Below, piece after piece: positions 9,843 to 17,199 of a stretch of 64,000 bases of DNA (position 1 is the stretch's first letter; each line of letters begins with the position of its first letter). Source of the stretch: Aquaspirillum sp. LM1. Lineage in GTDB: Bacteria; Pseudomonadota; Gammaproteobacteria; Burkholderiales; Aquaspirillaceae. The notes under the pieces were generated by a model. It was not told the origin of the DNA and ran no database searches. It saw only the letters and a program-made list of their open reading frames with translations. The DNA is taken from NCBI RefSeq assembly GCF_002002905.1, contig NZ_CP019509.1:3376001-3440000 (forward strand). The letters are read 5' to 3'. The position numbers were made by a program, and so were the translations under genes.

Positions 9843-9859
9843 TTAGACATAAAGTCAAA
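9843..9859. promoter_or_regulatory. Operator-like palindrome 1 upstream of leuA
   Basis: TTAGACATAAAGTCAAA fits the symmetric pattern TT-N-GAC-N5-GTC-N-AA. A second site with the same pattern lies 74 bp downstream (centre to centre), about seven helical turns. It is a candidate operator for the HTH domain fused to LeuA. Confidence 0.5.
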
Positions 9860-9916
9860 ATCAGCTAACCACACCTGTCTATTTTGGGTAAAATATACCG
9901 TAAACCGCGAAAATCA

Positions 9917-9933
9917 TTTGACTTGATGTCCAA
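9917..9933. promoter_or_regulatory. Operator-like palindrome 2, covering the leuA -35
   Basis: TTTGACTTGATGTCCAA fits the same TT-N-GAC-N5-GTC-N-AA pattern as 9843-9859. It contains the predicted -35 hexamer, so a bound protein would block RNA polymerase. Confidence 0.5.
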
Positions 9934-9947
9934 TGGTTCGCTATTCT
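9918..9947 (+). promoter_or_regulatory. Predicted sigma-70 promoter of leuA
   Basis: TTGACT (9918-9923), an 18-bp spacer, then TATTCT (9942-9947). Transcription would start near 9954, leaving about 20 nt of leader before the ATG at 9974, which is preceded by AAGGAA at 9963-9968. Confidence 0.55.
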
Positions 9948-9973
9948 GCACCACAGCAAGACAAGGAACTGCC

Positions 9974-11764
9974 ATGCAACTGGACATTGACCGCCTGATT
10001 ACCCATTTTGGTGGCCCGACCGCCCTGGCTGATGCGCTCACCCGCACCTTCCCGGACGACCCGGTATCCAGAGCCGCCATTTACAAGTGGCGCGAGCGCG
10101 GCAGCCTGCCGCTGGCCCAACTGAACAAGCTGGCGCAACTGGCCGCCCTGCACGGCCAGGCTTTCAGCTTCAATGATTATCTGACCGGCCTGACCATGCC
10201 GGCGACGACGGAGAATTGCACCATGACCGACCGCCTCATCATTTTTGACACCACCTTGCGCGATGGCGAACAAAGCCCCGGCGCGGCAATGACCAAGGAA
10301 GAAAAAATCCGCATTGCCCGTCAGCTGGAAAAGCTGGGTGTTGACGTGATCGAGGCCGGGTTTGCGGCGGCCAGCCCCGGCGACGCCGACGCCATCCGCG
10401 CCATTGCCGAAGTGGTCAAGCACTCCACCGTCTGTAGCCTGGCACGCGCCAACGAACGCGACGTGCGCACCGCCGGCGAGGCCATCCGCCCAGCCGCCAA
10501 GGGCCGCATCCACACCTTCATCGCCACCAGCCCGATCCACATGGAGAAAAAGCTGCGCATGACGCCGGACCAGGTCGTGGAAGCCGCCGTGGCCGCCGTG
10601 CGCATCGCCAAGGAATACACCGACGACGTGGAATTCTCCGCTGAAGACGCCGTGCGTTCGGACATGGATTTTCTGGTGCGTATCTTTGAAGCGGTGATCG
10701 ACGCCGGTGCCAAAACCATCAATGTGCCAGACACGGTGGGCTACAGCATTCCGTCGGCCTGGCGCGAGCGGTTTTCCACCTTGATCAGCCGGGTGAAAAA
10801 CAGCGACCAGGTGATCTGGTCCACCCACTGCCACAACGACCTGGGCATGGCCGTGGCCAACTCGCTGGCTGCGGTGCAGGGCGGTGCGCGTCAGGTGGAA
10901 TGCACCATCAATGGCCTGGGCGAACGCGCCGGCAATGCCTCGCTGGAAGAAGTGGTGATGGCGGTCAAAACCCGCCGCGATCTGTTTAATGTCGATACCG
11001 GCATCGAACCCACCCAGATCGTGCCGACCTCCAAGCTGGTGTCTACCATCACCGGCTACCCGGTACAGCCAAACAAGGCAATTGTCGGTGCCAACGCCTT
11101 CTCGCACGAATCCGGCATTCATCAGGATGGCGTGCTCAAGCACCGCGAAACCTACGAAATCATGAGCGCCGAGTCGGTGGGCTGGAGTGCCAACCGCCTG
11201 ACCCTGGGCAAGCTGTCTGGCCGCAATGCGTTCAAGACCAAGCTGGCCGAACTGGGCATTGAATTGTCTGGCGAAGAAGCCGTCAACGCCGCCTTTGCCC
11301 GCTTCAAGGACCTGGCCGACCGCAAGCGCGAGATCTTCGACGAAGACCTGCACGCGCTGTTGTCCGACGGCGACGCCGGCCACAGCGGCGACAGCTACAA
11401 ATTCATCTCGCTGAAAGTGGCGACTGAAACCGGGGAAACCCCGCTGGCCAATATCGTGTTTGCCGAACACGGCGTGGAAAAACGCGCCGAATCCGGCGGC
11501 TCCGGCCCGGTGGACGCGGCGTTCAAGGCCATCGAATCGCTGGTGAACAGCGGCGCCGAACTGGAGCTGTATTCGGTGAACGCCATCACCAAGGGCACTG
11601 AATCGCAAGGCGAAGTCACCGTGCGCCTGGCGCGCGATGGCCGCATCGCCAACGGCCAGGGTGCTGACACCGACATCATTGTCGCCAGCGCCAAGGCTTA
11701 CCTGTCCGCGCTCAATCGTCTGAGCCAGCGTGGCGAGCGCATGAATCCGCAAACCGAAGTCTGA
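9974..11764 (+). CDS. leuA: 2-Isopropylmalate synthase with N-terminal HTH-like extension
   Basis: First committed step of leucine synthesis: acetyl-CoA plus 2-oxoisovalerate to 2-isopropylmalate. The 596-residue frame starts at the ATG at 9974 (AAGGAA 5 bp upstream). Residues 1-83 form a small domain resembling Cro/CI or YdaS helix-turn-helix proteins ([10 protein letters not shown], then [16 protein letters not shown]). Residue 84 is the normal LeuA start ([20 protein letters not shown]). It has its own ribosome site, GGAGA at 10210, and ATG at 10223, and would give a standard 513-residue enzyme. The catalytic TIM barrel motif [12 protein letters not shown] and the C-terminal LeuA dimer/allosteric domain (about the last 120 residues) are intact. 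Either a fusion protein, two isoforms, or both are made. I recall a domain model linking such HTH-like segments to isopropylmalate synthases, but could not check it. Confidence 0.9.
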   Translation: MQLDIDRLITHFGGPTALADALTRTFPDDPVSRAAIYKWRERGSLPLAQLNKLAQLAALHGQAFSFNDYLTGLTMPATTENCTMTDRLIIFDTTLRDGEQSPGAAMTKEEKIRIARQLEKLGVDVIEAGFAAASPGDADAIRAIAEVVKHSTVCSLARANERDVRTAGEAIRPAAKGRIHTFIATSPIHMEKKLRMTPDQVVEAAVAAVRIAKEYTDDVEFSAEDAVRSDMDFLVRIFEAVIDAGAKTINVPDTVGYSIPSAWRERFSTLISRVKNSDQVIWSTHCHNDLGMAVANSLAAVQGGARQVECTINGLGERAGNASLEEVVMAVKTRRDLFNVDTGIEPTQIVPTSKLVSTITGYPVQPNKAIVGANAFSHESGIHQDGVLKHRETYEIMSAESVGWSANRLTLGKLSGRNAFKTKLAELGIELSGEEAVNAAFARFKDLADRKREIFDEDLHALLSDGDAGHSGDSYKFISLKVATETGETPLANIVFAEHGVEKRAESGGSGPVDAAFKAIESLVNSGAELELYSVNAITKGTESQGEVTVRLARDGRIANGQGADTDIIVASAKAYLSALNRLSQRGERMNPQTEV

Positions 11765-11829
11765 GGCGCGATCCGCCCCTGACTCACGAAACCGCTTCGC
11801 CGGGTGATCCCCGGCCACGGCCCGGCGGG

Positions 11830-11887
11830 CAGGTGTGATCCACCTGTCCGCCTCAGTGCATTTGGACCACGCTAAGCGTCTTTTTTT
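11830..11887 (+). terminator. Possible leuA terminator region
   Basis: CAGGTG-TGATC-CACCTG (11830-11846) is followed by a second small stem ACGC-TAA-GCGT (11869-11879) directly ahead of CTTTTTTT (11880-11887). The second hairpin is short, but the T-run is clean, so termination here is plausible. Confidence 0.5.
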
Positions 11888-12004
11888 AAGAGTCGCTCAC
11901 AAAACCCAGCGCAGCGCTCCTGGCTAGGCGTGCGGCCGCAGACAGTACAAGCAGTACGGCAGGGCCGCGCAACAACGCCAGGAGGGTTTTGTGAGCGGCT
12001 CTTA
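11887..12004. repeat. Long imperfect inverted repeat (REP/BIME-like element)
   Basis: The outer arms are 21 bp each: 11887-11907 and 11984-12004 differ at one base (TAAGAGTCGCTCAC versus TAAGAGCCGCTCAC, both then AAAACCC). Inner arms CTCCTGGC (11917-11924) and GCCAGGAG (11977-11984) extend the stem, with a bulge on the left. The apex holds a smaller GTAC-AAGCA-GTAC stem (11945-11957). The whole can fold as one hairpin of about 118 nt. The right outer arm includes the stop codon of the next minus-strand gene. It looks like a dispersed extragenic palindromic element. I see no second copy in the window. Confidence 0.7.
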
Positions 12005-12583
12005 GCGGCCCAGCGCGTAAAACTCGGCATTTGGCCGCATGCTGGTCACATTGGCCAGCCGGTTGGACATGCCAAAAAACGCCGCAATCGCGGCAATATC
12101 CCAGATGTCATCCTCGTCAAAGTCATGCGCTTTCAGCGCCGCAAAATCGGCCTCGCCCACCAGATGTGCGCTGGCCGACACCTTGACGGCAAAGTCCAGC
12201 ATGGCTTTTTGCCGCTCGCTGATGTCCGCCTTGCGATAGTTGATCGCCACCTGATCGGCAATCAGCGGGTCTTTGGCGCGAATGCGCAAAATTGCCCCAT
12301 GCGCCACCACGCAATACTGGCACTGATTCAGATTGCTGGTGGCCACCACAATCATCTCGCACTCAGCCTTGCTCAGATTGCCGGGTTTGTCCATCAGCGC
12401 ATCGTGGTAGGCAAAAAAGGCACGAAACTCATCTGGCCGATGCGCCAGGGTGAGAAACACATTGGGGATGAAGCCGGATTTGTCCTGCACGGCCAGGATG
12501 CGTGCGCGCAGATCTTCGGGCAGGGAGTCGAGTTCTGGCACGGGAAAACGGCTGATGGCCGGGGTGGCGATGGCATTGCTCAT
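12002..12583 (-). CDS. AhpD-like carboxymuconolactone decarboxylase-family protein
   Basis: A 193-residue, all-helical protein of the peroxidase-related/AhpD superfamily. The redox-active pair and proton-relay His are in NQCQYCVVAHG (CxxC then H). These proteins reduce peroxides through the CxxC dithiol; the physiological substrate here is unknown. It is transcribed in the same direction as the acuI-like gene and TetR gene upstream, 90 bp away, with a strong GC hairpin (12636-12667) between. Its TAA stop is inside the arm of the long inverted repeat. Confidence 0.85.
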   Translation of the reverse strand: MSNAIATPAISRFPVPELDSLPEDLRARILAVQDKSGFIPNVFLTLAHRPDEFRAFFAYHDALMDKPGNLSKAECEMIVVATSNLNQCQYCVVAHGAILRIRAKDPLIADQVAINYRKADISERQKAMLDFAVKVSASAHLVGEADFAALKAHDFDEDDIWDIAAIAAFFGMSNRLANVTSMRPNAEFYALGR

Positions 12584-12673
12584 GACAAACTCCTGAAAAA
12601 TAAATACTGCGTGCGGTAAACCACACGCGCCACATGCCCTGTCTGCGCTCGCGCGCGCAGCCAGGGCGGCGGC

Positions 12674-13660
12674 TTAGCGGTTGACGTCCACCACCACACG
12701 GCCACGCACTTCGCCCTGCAACAGGCGCGAAGCCAGCGGAATGACTTCATCCAGGCCCACTTCCTGGCTGCCAATCTGCGCCAGCTTGTCCAACGACAAA
12801 TCCTGCGTCAGCCGCTGCCAGGCCAGCAGCCGGTCGGCGCGCGGGCGCATCACGCTGTCTACGCCGGCCAGGGTGACACCGCGCAAAATAAACGGCGCCA
12901 CCGTGGCTGGCAGCGCCATACCCGCAGCCAGCCCGCACGCCGCCACCACGCCCTGGTATTGCATACTGGCGCAGACATTGGCCAGCACCTGGCCGCCGGC
13001 CACGTCCACCGCACCCGCCCAGCGCTCCTTGGCCAGCGGCTTGCCTGGCTCGGTGTATGGCCCGCGCTCGATCACCTCCGTGGCACCCAGTGCGCGCAGA
13101 TAGTCGGCATCCTGTAGACGGCCCGTCATCGCCGTCACCCGATAGCCCAACTGGCTGAGCACGGCCACCGCCACACTGCCCACGCCGCCCGCCGCACCAG
13201 TCACCAGCACTTCGCCGTCTTTGGGCTGCACGCCGTAGCGCTCCAGTGCCATCACGCACAGCATGGCGGTGTAGCCGGCGGTACCAAGCGCCATGGCCTG
13301 TGGGGCGGTCAAGCCGGCTGGCAGCGGAATCAGCCAATCGCCATTCAACTGCACCCGTTGCGCCAGCCCGCCCCAGTGGGTTTCGCCCACGCCCCAGCCA
13401 TTCAGCAACACCGCATCGCCCGGCTGGTAATCCGGGTGTTGGCTGGTTTCCACCATGCCAGCCAGATCAATGCCGGGGACCATCGGAAACTTGCGCACCA
13501 CCGGCCCCTGGCCGGTGATGGCCAGCGCGTCTTTGTAGTTCAGCGTGGAATGGCTGACGCGCACGCGCACATTGCCCTCGGGCAAGGCGGCCTCGTCCAG
13601 CGTTTGCACGCCGGCGCGGTAGCCGGTGTGGTCTTTTTCAATCAGGATGGCCTTGAACAT
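12674..13660 (-). CDS. acuI: Acrylyl-CoA reductase / MDR-family quinone oxidoreductase (AcuI/YhdH)
   Basis: NADPH-dependent medium-chain oxidoreductase without zinc ligands. The AcuI/YhdH subfamily reduces acryloyl-CoA to propionyl-CoA and protects against acrylate. The 328 residues show the N-terminal GroES-like part ([26 protein letters not shown]) and the nucleotide-binding motif [13 protein letters not shown] at about residue 154. The ATG follows AAGGGGG. A TetR-type palindrome sits 17 bp upstream, and the TetR gene precedes it by 48 bp, which resembles AcuR-AcuI control in Rhodobacter. Confidence 0.9.
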   Translation of the reverse strand: MFKAILIEKDHTGYRAGVQTLDEAALPEGNVRVRVSHSTLNYKDALAITGQGPVVRKFPMVPGIDLAGMVETSQHPDYQPGDAVLLNGWGVGETHWGGLAQRVQLNGDWLIPLPAGLTAPQAMALGTAGYTAMLCVMALERYGVQPKDGEVLVTGAAGGVGSVAVAVLSQLGYRVTAMTGRLQDADYLRALGATEVIERGPYTEPGKPLAKERWAGAVDVAGGQVLANVCASMQYQGVVAACGLAAGMALPATVAPFILRGVTLAGVDSVMRPRADRLLAWQRLTQDLSLDKLAQIGSQEVGLDEVIPLASRLLQGEVRGRVVVDVNR

Positions 13661-13677
13661 GCTTTCCCCCTTACATT

Positions 13678-13692
13678 TAGACTGATCGTCTA
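13678..13692. promoter_or_regulatory. TetR-type operator upstream of acuI
   Basis: TAGACTGATCGTCTA: perfect 5-bp arms around a 5-bp centre, 17 bp before the acuI ATG. It matches the site at 14359-14373 at 13 of 15 positions. Confidence 0.65.
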
Positions 13693-13708
13693 TTTATTGG
13701 CAAAAAAT

Positions 13709-14347
13709 TCAGCGCGGCAATCCGGCCAAAAAAAACCGGGCAAACAGCAGCAGCGGCTCGGCACACTGCTCCAGCTTGGCACGCAGCACCGCACCTTCCC
13801 AGCCAATCCAGAAAAACGCCGACAAAGCATCGGCATCGGCGCTGGCTGACAGCTCGCCCGCCTGTTGCGCCTGACGCAGGCACGCCGCCAACCGCGCCTG
13901 CCAATCTTCAAAAGTGACTTGCAAGCAAGAGCGAAAGCTTTCAGGCAGCGCGCCCATCTCCTGGCCCAGATTGCCAATCAAACAACCGCGACGATAGCCG
14001 TAGCGCGCCATGCCGGCCTGGGCATCGTCAACAAACGCCTGCAACCGCGCCAGCGGTGAGAGGTCGGCACGTTGGAAATGCCGGTCCAGCTTGCGGGCAA
14101 AAAAATCGGCATAGCGCTCAATCAGCGCCAGGCCAAACGCTTCCTTGCTGTCAAAGTAATGATAAAACGAGCCCTTGGGCACCCCCACACGGCCCAGGAT
14201 TTCATCCAGCCCGGCGGTAGCAAAGCCTTTTTCGGTGAGCGTTTCCAGCCCGGCGCGCAGCAGCAGCTCGCGCGTGTCGGTCAGCGCATCGCGCGACTTG
14301 GGTGGCCGGCCTCGGCGGCGGGAAGGGGTCGGGGAGACGGTGTGCAT
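13709..14347 (-). CDS. TetR-family transcriptional regulator (AcuR-like)
   Basis: A 212-residue repressor. The basic leader RRRGRPPKSRD precedes the HTH (about residues 35-58, TAGLDEILGRVGVPKGSFYHYF), followed by an all-helical ligand domain with the TetR_C motif CLIGNLGQEMG. The ATG at 14347 is chosen. The further upstream ATG at 14383 would place the operator at 14359-14373 inside the coding region. It sits upstream of acuI and the AhpD-like gene in the same direction and has its own copy of the operator, so autorepression and repression of acuI are likely (inference). The GRPPKSRD opening and neighbour match AcuR. Confidence 0.88.
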   Translation of the reverse strand: MHTVSPTPSRRRGRPPKSRDALTDTRELLLRAGLETLTEKGFATAGLDEILGRVGVPKGSFYHYFDSKEAFGLALIERYADFFARKLDRHFQRADLSPLARLQAFVDDAQAGMARYGYRRGCLIGNLGQEMGALPESFRSCLQVTFEDWQARLAACLRQAQQAGELSASADADALSAFFWIGWEGAVLRAKLEQCAEPLLLFARFFLAGLPR

Positions 14348-14358
14348 GTGGCGGATAA

Positions 14359-14373
14359 TAGACTGAGCGTCTT
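14359..14373. promoter_or_regulatory. TetR-type operator upstream of the TetR gene
   Basis: TAGACTGAGCGTCTT, 11 bp before the regulator's ATG, in the gap shared with the divergent EamA transporter. It is the same sequence as 13678-13692 apart from two positions, so the transporter may also be under this regulator. Confidence 0.65.
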
Positions 14374-14430
14374 TAAAAAACAATCCAGCCCCCTCTTGCC
14401 GAGCCAGGCCAGGGGTGGCACTCTAACCCG

Positions 14431-15327
14431 ATGACGACTTCCGCCCCCTCCCATCGCCTGGCCTATGTGCTGCTGGTGCTGACCGCCTTGTTCTGGTCGG
14501 GCAATTTTGTCCTGGCCCGCGCCATGCACGCCGCCGTCCCGCCGATGACGCTTTCCTTTATGCGCTGGCTGATTGCCTTTGCCCTGCTGGCACCATTTTC
14601 GCTGCACCACGCCTGGCGCGAACGCGCCTTGCTATGGCAATGTCGCGGGCGGATTCTGGCGCTGTCGCTGCTGGGCATCACTGCGTTCAACTCGCTGGTG
14701 TACACCGGCGTGCAGACCACCACCGCCACCAACGCCGTGCTGCTGAACTCGTTCATCCCCATCCTCACCGTGCTGTTTGGCGCGCTGTGGTTTGGCCAGC
14801 GCCTGGGCGGACGGCAGGTACTGGGGCTGGCGGTGTCGTTTGTCGGGGTGCTGGCGATTGTCTCGCACGGCGAATGGGCGCGGTTGGTCGGGCTGGATCT
14901 CAACCACGGTGACATGATCGTGTTTCTGGCCATGGTCAGCTGGGCGCTGTACACCCTGGCGTTGCGCGGCCTGCCCGCCGGACTGAACCGCTTTGGCCTG
15001 CTGATCACCATGGTGGTGGTTGGCCTGCTGGCCATCCTGCCATTTTTTGTCTGGGAGGTGGCCAGCGATCGCGTGGTCGAGCTGAACACCGCCACCCTGG
15101 CCACTTTTGCCTATGTCGGCACCTTTCCATCAGTGGTCGCCTATCTGTTCTTCAACTACGGCGTGGCCCGCGTCGGCCCGGCGCGGGCGGCAATGTTCAT
15201 CCACCTGATGCCGGCGTTTGGCGCGCTATTGTCTACGGTGTTTCTCGGCGAAACCCTGGCCTGGTATCACCTGGCCGGCATCAGCGCGATTTTTCTCGGG
15301 TTGTCGCTATCCACGCGCGGGCAGTGA
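14431..15327 (+). CDS. EamA/DMT-family transporter
   Basis: A 298-residue inner-membrane protein with ten predicted helices in two EamA repeats (first opens LAYVLLVLTALFWSGNFVLAR; second begins near GDMIVFLAMVSWALYTLALRG). The family exports amino acids, nucleosides or other metabolites; the substrate cannot be read from sequence. It is divergent from the TetR gene with a palindromic operator in the shared gap. Its stop codon abuts the remnant of an Rpn-type gene, which marks a deletion or insertion junction. Confidence 0.9.
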   Translation: MTTSAPSHRLAYVLLVLTALFWSGNFVLARAMHAAVPPMTLSFMRWLIAFALLAPFSLHHAWRERALLWQCRGRILALSLLGITAFNSLVYTGVQTTTATNAVLLNSFIPILTVLFGALWFGQRLGGRQVLGLAVSFVGVLAIVSHGEWARLVGLDLNHGDMIVFLAMVSWALYTLALRGLPAGLNRFGLLITMVVVGLLAILPFFVWEVASDRVVELNTATLATFAYVGTFPSVVAYLFFNYGVARVGPARAAMFIHLMPAFGALLSTVFLGETLAWYHLAGISAIFLGLSLSTRGQ

Positions 15328-15438
15328 ACAGATGCGGCACCAGATGCCCTTGAGCTAGTAGCCAGTCACCATGATCTGAACAGATAATAGGCACAGCTGC
15401 TGCATACAGGACGGCACAACCCCGCTGAGGAAACCACC

Positions 15439-15903
15439 ATGCCCGCCATCAAGTATCGTGTCACGCTGACAGATGACGAAGTCGAAATGCTGGAAGCCAT
15501 ACTGCGCAAGGGCAAGTGCGCCGCGCGCAAGCAAACGCGGGCCAGGATACTGCTGAAGGCGGCAGCGGGCTGTAAGGATACGGCGATCATGGAAGCCCTG
15601 GCCGTGTCCGCCACCATGATCCACCACACCCGGCAACGATGTGTCGAAGAAGGCGTCGAAGCCGCGTTGAGCGATAGACCGCGTCCTGGAAAAGCACCGA
15701 AATTGACGGATAAGCAATGCGCCCATGTGATTGCCACCGCCTGTACCCCACCTCCCGCCGGACATGAGCACTGGACCTTGCGTCTCTTGGCCGACAAGGT
15801 CGTACAACTGGGATACGCCGATTCGTTCAGTCACGAAACGGTGCGTCGGCTTTTAAAAAAACACCTTAAAACCGTGGCAGGTGCAGGAGTGGTGTATTCC
15901 TGA
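15439..15903 (+). CDS. IS630 transposase, N-terminal frame
   Basis: 154 residues with the HTH DNA-binding half of an IS630 transposase (RARILLKAAAGCKDTAIMEALAVSATMIHHTRQR; the linker EALSDRPRPGKAPKLT appears here as EAALSDRPRPGK). RBS GAGGAAA lies before the ATG. The frame continues as normal transposase until the A7 run at 15855-15861, then leaves the conserved sequence and stops at 15903. Skipping one A there would restore the continuous family sequence (KKNTLKPWQVQEWCIP). Confidence 0.85.
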   Translation: MPAIKYRVTLTDDEVEMLEAILRKGKCAARKQTRARILLKAAAGCKDTAIMEALAVSATMIHHTRQRCVEEGVEAALSDRPRPGKAPKLTDKQCAHVIATACTPPPAGHEHWTLRLLADKVVQLGYADSFSHETVRRLLKKHLKTVAGAGVVYS

Positions 15904-16552
15904 GGTCGGTGCCGAATTTGTTGCGCCGATGGAAGATCTGCTTGATTTGTACGCAGAACCCTATGATCCGGCACGCCCGGTCATCTGCTTTGACGAAAGC
16001 CCGAAGCAACTGATTGGTGAGGTGCGTGAACCCATACCGCCACAACCCAGCGCGCCCGCTCGTCAGGATACTGAATACAAGCGCAACGGCGTGCGCAATC
16101 TGATGATGATCTGCGAACCGAAGCGGGGCTGGCGGGATGTACTGATCATGCAGCGCCGCACCAAGATCGACTTTGCTCACGCCATGCGGCACATCGTCGA
16201 ATGCTACCCGGACGCGGAAGTGATTCGGGTTGTTCTGGACAACCTGAACACCCACAAAACAGCCTCTCTCTACGAAGCGTTTCAGCCAGAAGAAGCCCGC
16301 GCCATTGCCAGGAAGCTGGAGTTTCACTACACCCCCAAGCATGGCAGTTGGCTCAACATCGCTGAGCTTGAGCTGGCGGTGCTGTCTAACATGTGTTTGT
16401 CGCAACGTATCGCCGATGAAGAAATGCTGCGACGCGAGGTTGAGGCCAATGTGCGTGAACGCAACGCCAACGCCATCCCCGTCAAGTGGAAGTTCTCCAC
16501 TCAGGATGCCCGGCGTAAGCTTGCTCGTCTTTATCCTTGTGTTTCAACGTGA
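15857..16552 (+). CDS. IS630 transposase, C-terminal catalytic frame (DDE)
   Basis: Encodes the DDE catalytic half: first Asp in VICFDESPKQL, second in VVLDNLNTHKT, Glu in LNIAELELAVL. The frame is +1 relative to the N-terminal part and opens right after the A7 run. It would be translated as a fusion if ribosomes shift +1 (or -2) or RNA polymerase slips on the A-run. A GTG at 15881 is the first plausible independent start. Whether the element is active depends on this slippage; a fixed one-base insertion is the alternative. Confidence 0.8.
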   Translation, partial: KNTLKPWQVQEWCIPEVGAEFVAPMEDLLDLYAEPYDPARPVICFDESPKQLIGEVREPIPPQPSAPARQDTEYKRNGVRNLMMICEPKRGWRDVLIMQRRTKIDFAHAMRHIVECYPDAEVIRVVLDNLNTHKTASLYEAFQPEEARAIARKLEFHYTPKHGSWLNIAELELAVLSNMCLSQRIADEEMLRREVEANVRERNANAIPVKWKFSTQDARRKLARLYPCVST

Positions 16553-17117
16553 CTGGCTACTAGCCCACCTGCTGACCCAGGCCACCCGGCAAGACATGAA
16601 CGCCCGCTTTGCCGCCAAGTGGAAGCTGGTGCAGTTGTTATACCAGCGCGGCTGGGACAAACAGCGGGTGATTGATCTGTTCAGCGTGATGGACTGGATG
16701 ATGCGGCTGCCAGAGCAGTTGAAACGGTCGCTGTGGCACAATATCGAAGCGCTTGAGGAGCAAGAAAAAATGCGTTATGTGACTTCTGTGGAGCAGCTGT
16801 ATAACGAAAAATGGATGCAGCAGGGGCTGCAACAGGGCATGCAACAGGGCATGCAGCAGGGACTACAGCAAGGCATGCAGCAAGGCTTGATGCAGGGGCG
16901 CATCGAAGGCGAGCAACGCGGCATTATCAAAGGCGAAGCCTACGCTTTGCAACGCCTGCTGCAAAAGCGCTTTGGCCCCTTATCCGAAGATCTGCTCGCC
17001 CGTTTGCAAACCGCCCGTGTGGACGAGCTGGAATTGTGGCTGGACCGGGCGCTGGATGCCGATACGCTGGCCGGGGTGTTTGCCCAGTGAGGCAATGACG
17101 CCATCCCGGCCCGAAAA

Positions 17118-17150
17118 ACACCCTGCACCGGTCGTTCGGTGCAGGGTGTG
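17118..17150 (-). terminator. Strong hairpin between Rpn remnant and IS110 element
   Basis: CACCCTGCACCG, a 6-nt loop, then CGGTGCAGGGTG: a 12-bp stem with TTTTTC following on the minus strand only. No minus-strand gene now ends here, so it may belong to a lost gene or serve the plus strand imperfectly. Confidence 0.55.
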
Positions 17151-17199
17151 GCACGCCTGACCGTCTAACGATCATGGAGAGTAGCGCCACCCCAGAAGA

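Larger units (their letters stand above)
15358..16560 (+). mobile_element. IS630-family insertion sequence, complete, TA target duplication
   Basis: 1203 bp. The terminal inverted repeats are GTAGCCAGTCAC (15358-15369) and GTGACTGGCTAC (16549-16560), a perfect 12 bp. The element is flanked by TA at 15356-15357 and TA at 16561-16562. It lies in a CTAG target, as expected for IS630/Tc1-mariner elements, which duplicate TA. It contains two overlapping transposase frames. The perfect ends and flanks point to a recent insertion. Confidence 0.92.
15328..17090 (+). pseudogene. Rpn/PD-(D/E)XK transposase-family gene remnant, interrupted by IS630
   Basis: If the IS630 copy is removed, codons 15328-15357 join in frame to 16563-17090. 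They give a C-terminal fragment of a recombination-promoting nuclease (Rpn, PD-(D/E)XK family) type protein: LAHLLTQATRQD, then WKLVQLLYQRGW and VIDLFSVMDWMMRLPEQL. The glutamine/glycine repeat typical of this family follows (QQGMQQGMQQGLQQG, residues encoded at 16816-16890), and the end is FAQ-stop at 17088. The N-terminal nuclease domain is missing: the fragment begins directly after the EamA stop codon. So the gene was already truncated at 5' before, or when, the IS arrived. Confidence 0.75.

Noticed and set aside
9884..9973. 30 extra N-terminal codons of HTH-leuA from ATG 9884
   Set aside because: They overlap the predicted promoter and operator-like palindrome, and no ribosome site precedes that ATG.
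15855..15861. Classical -1 programmed frameshift in the IS630
   Set aside because: The -1 frame stops at once (TAA at 15867); only +1 or -2, or loss of one A, restores the conserved protein.
16810..16900. Short CAGCAGGGC-type repeats as a minisatellite or CRISPR
   Set aside because: They encode the Gln/Gly-rich repeat typical of Rpn-family C termini; there is no spacer structure.
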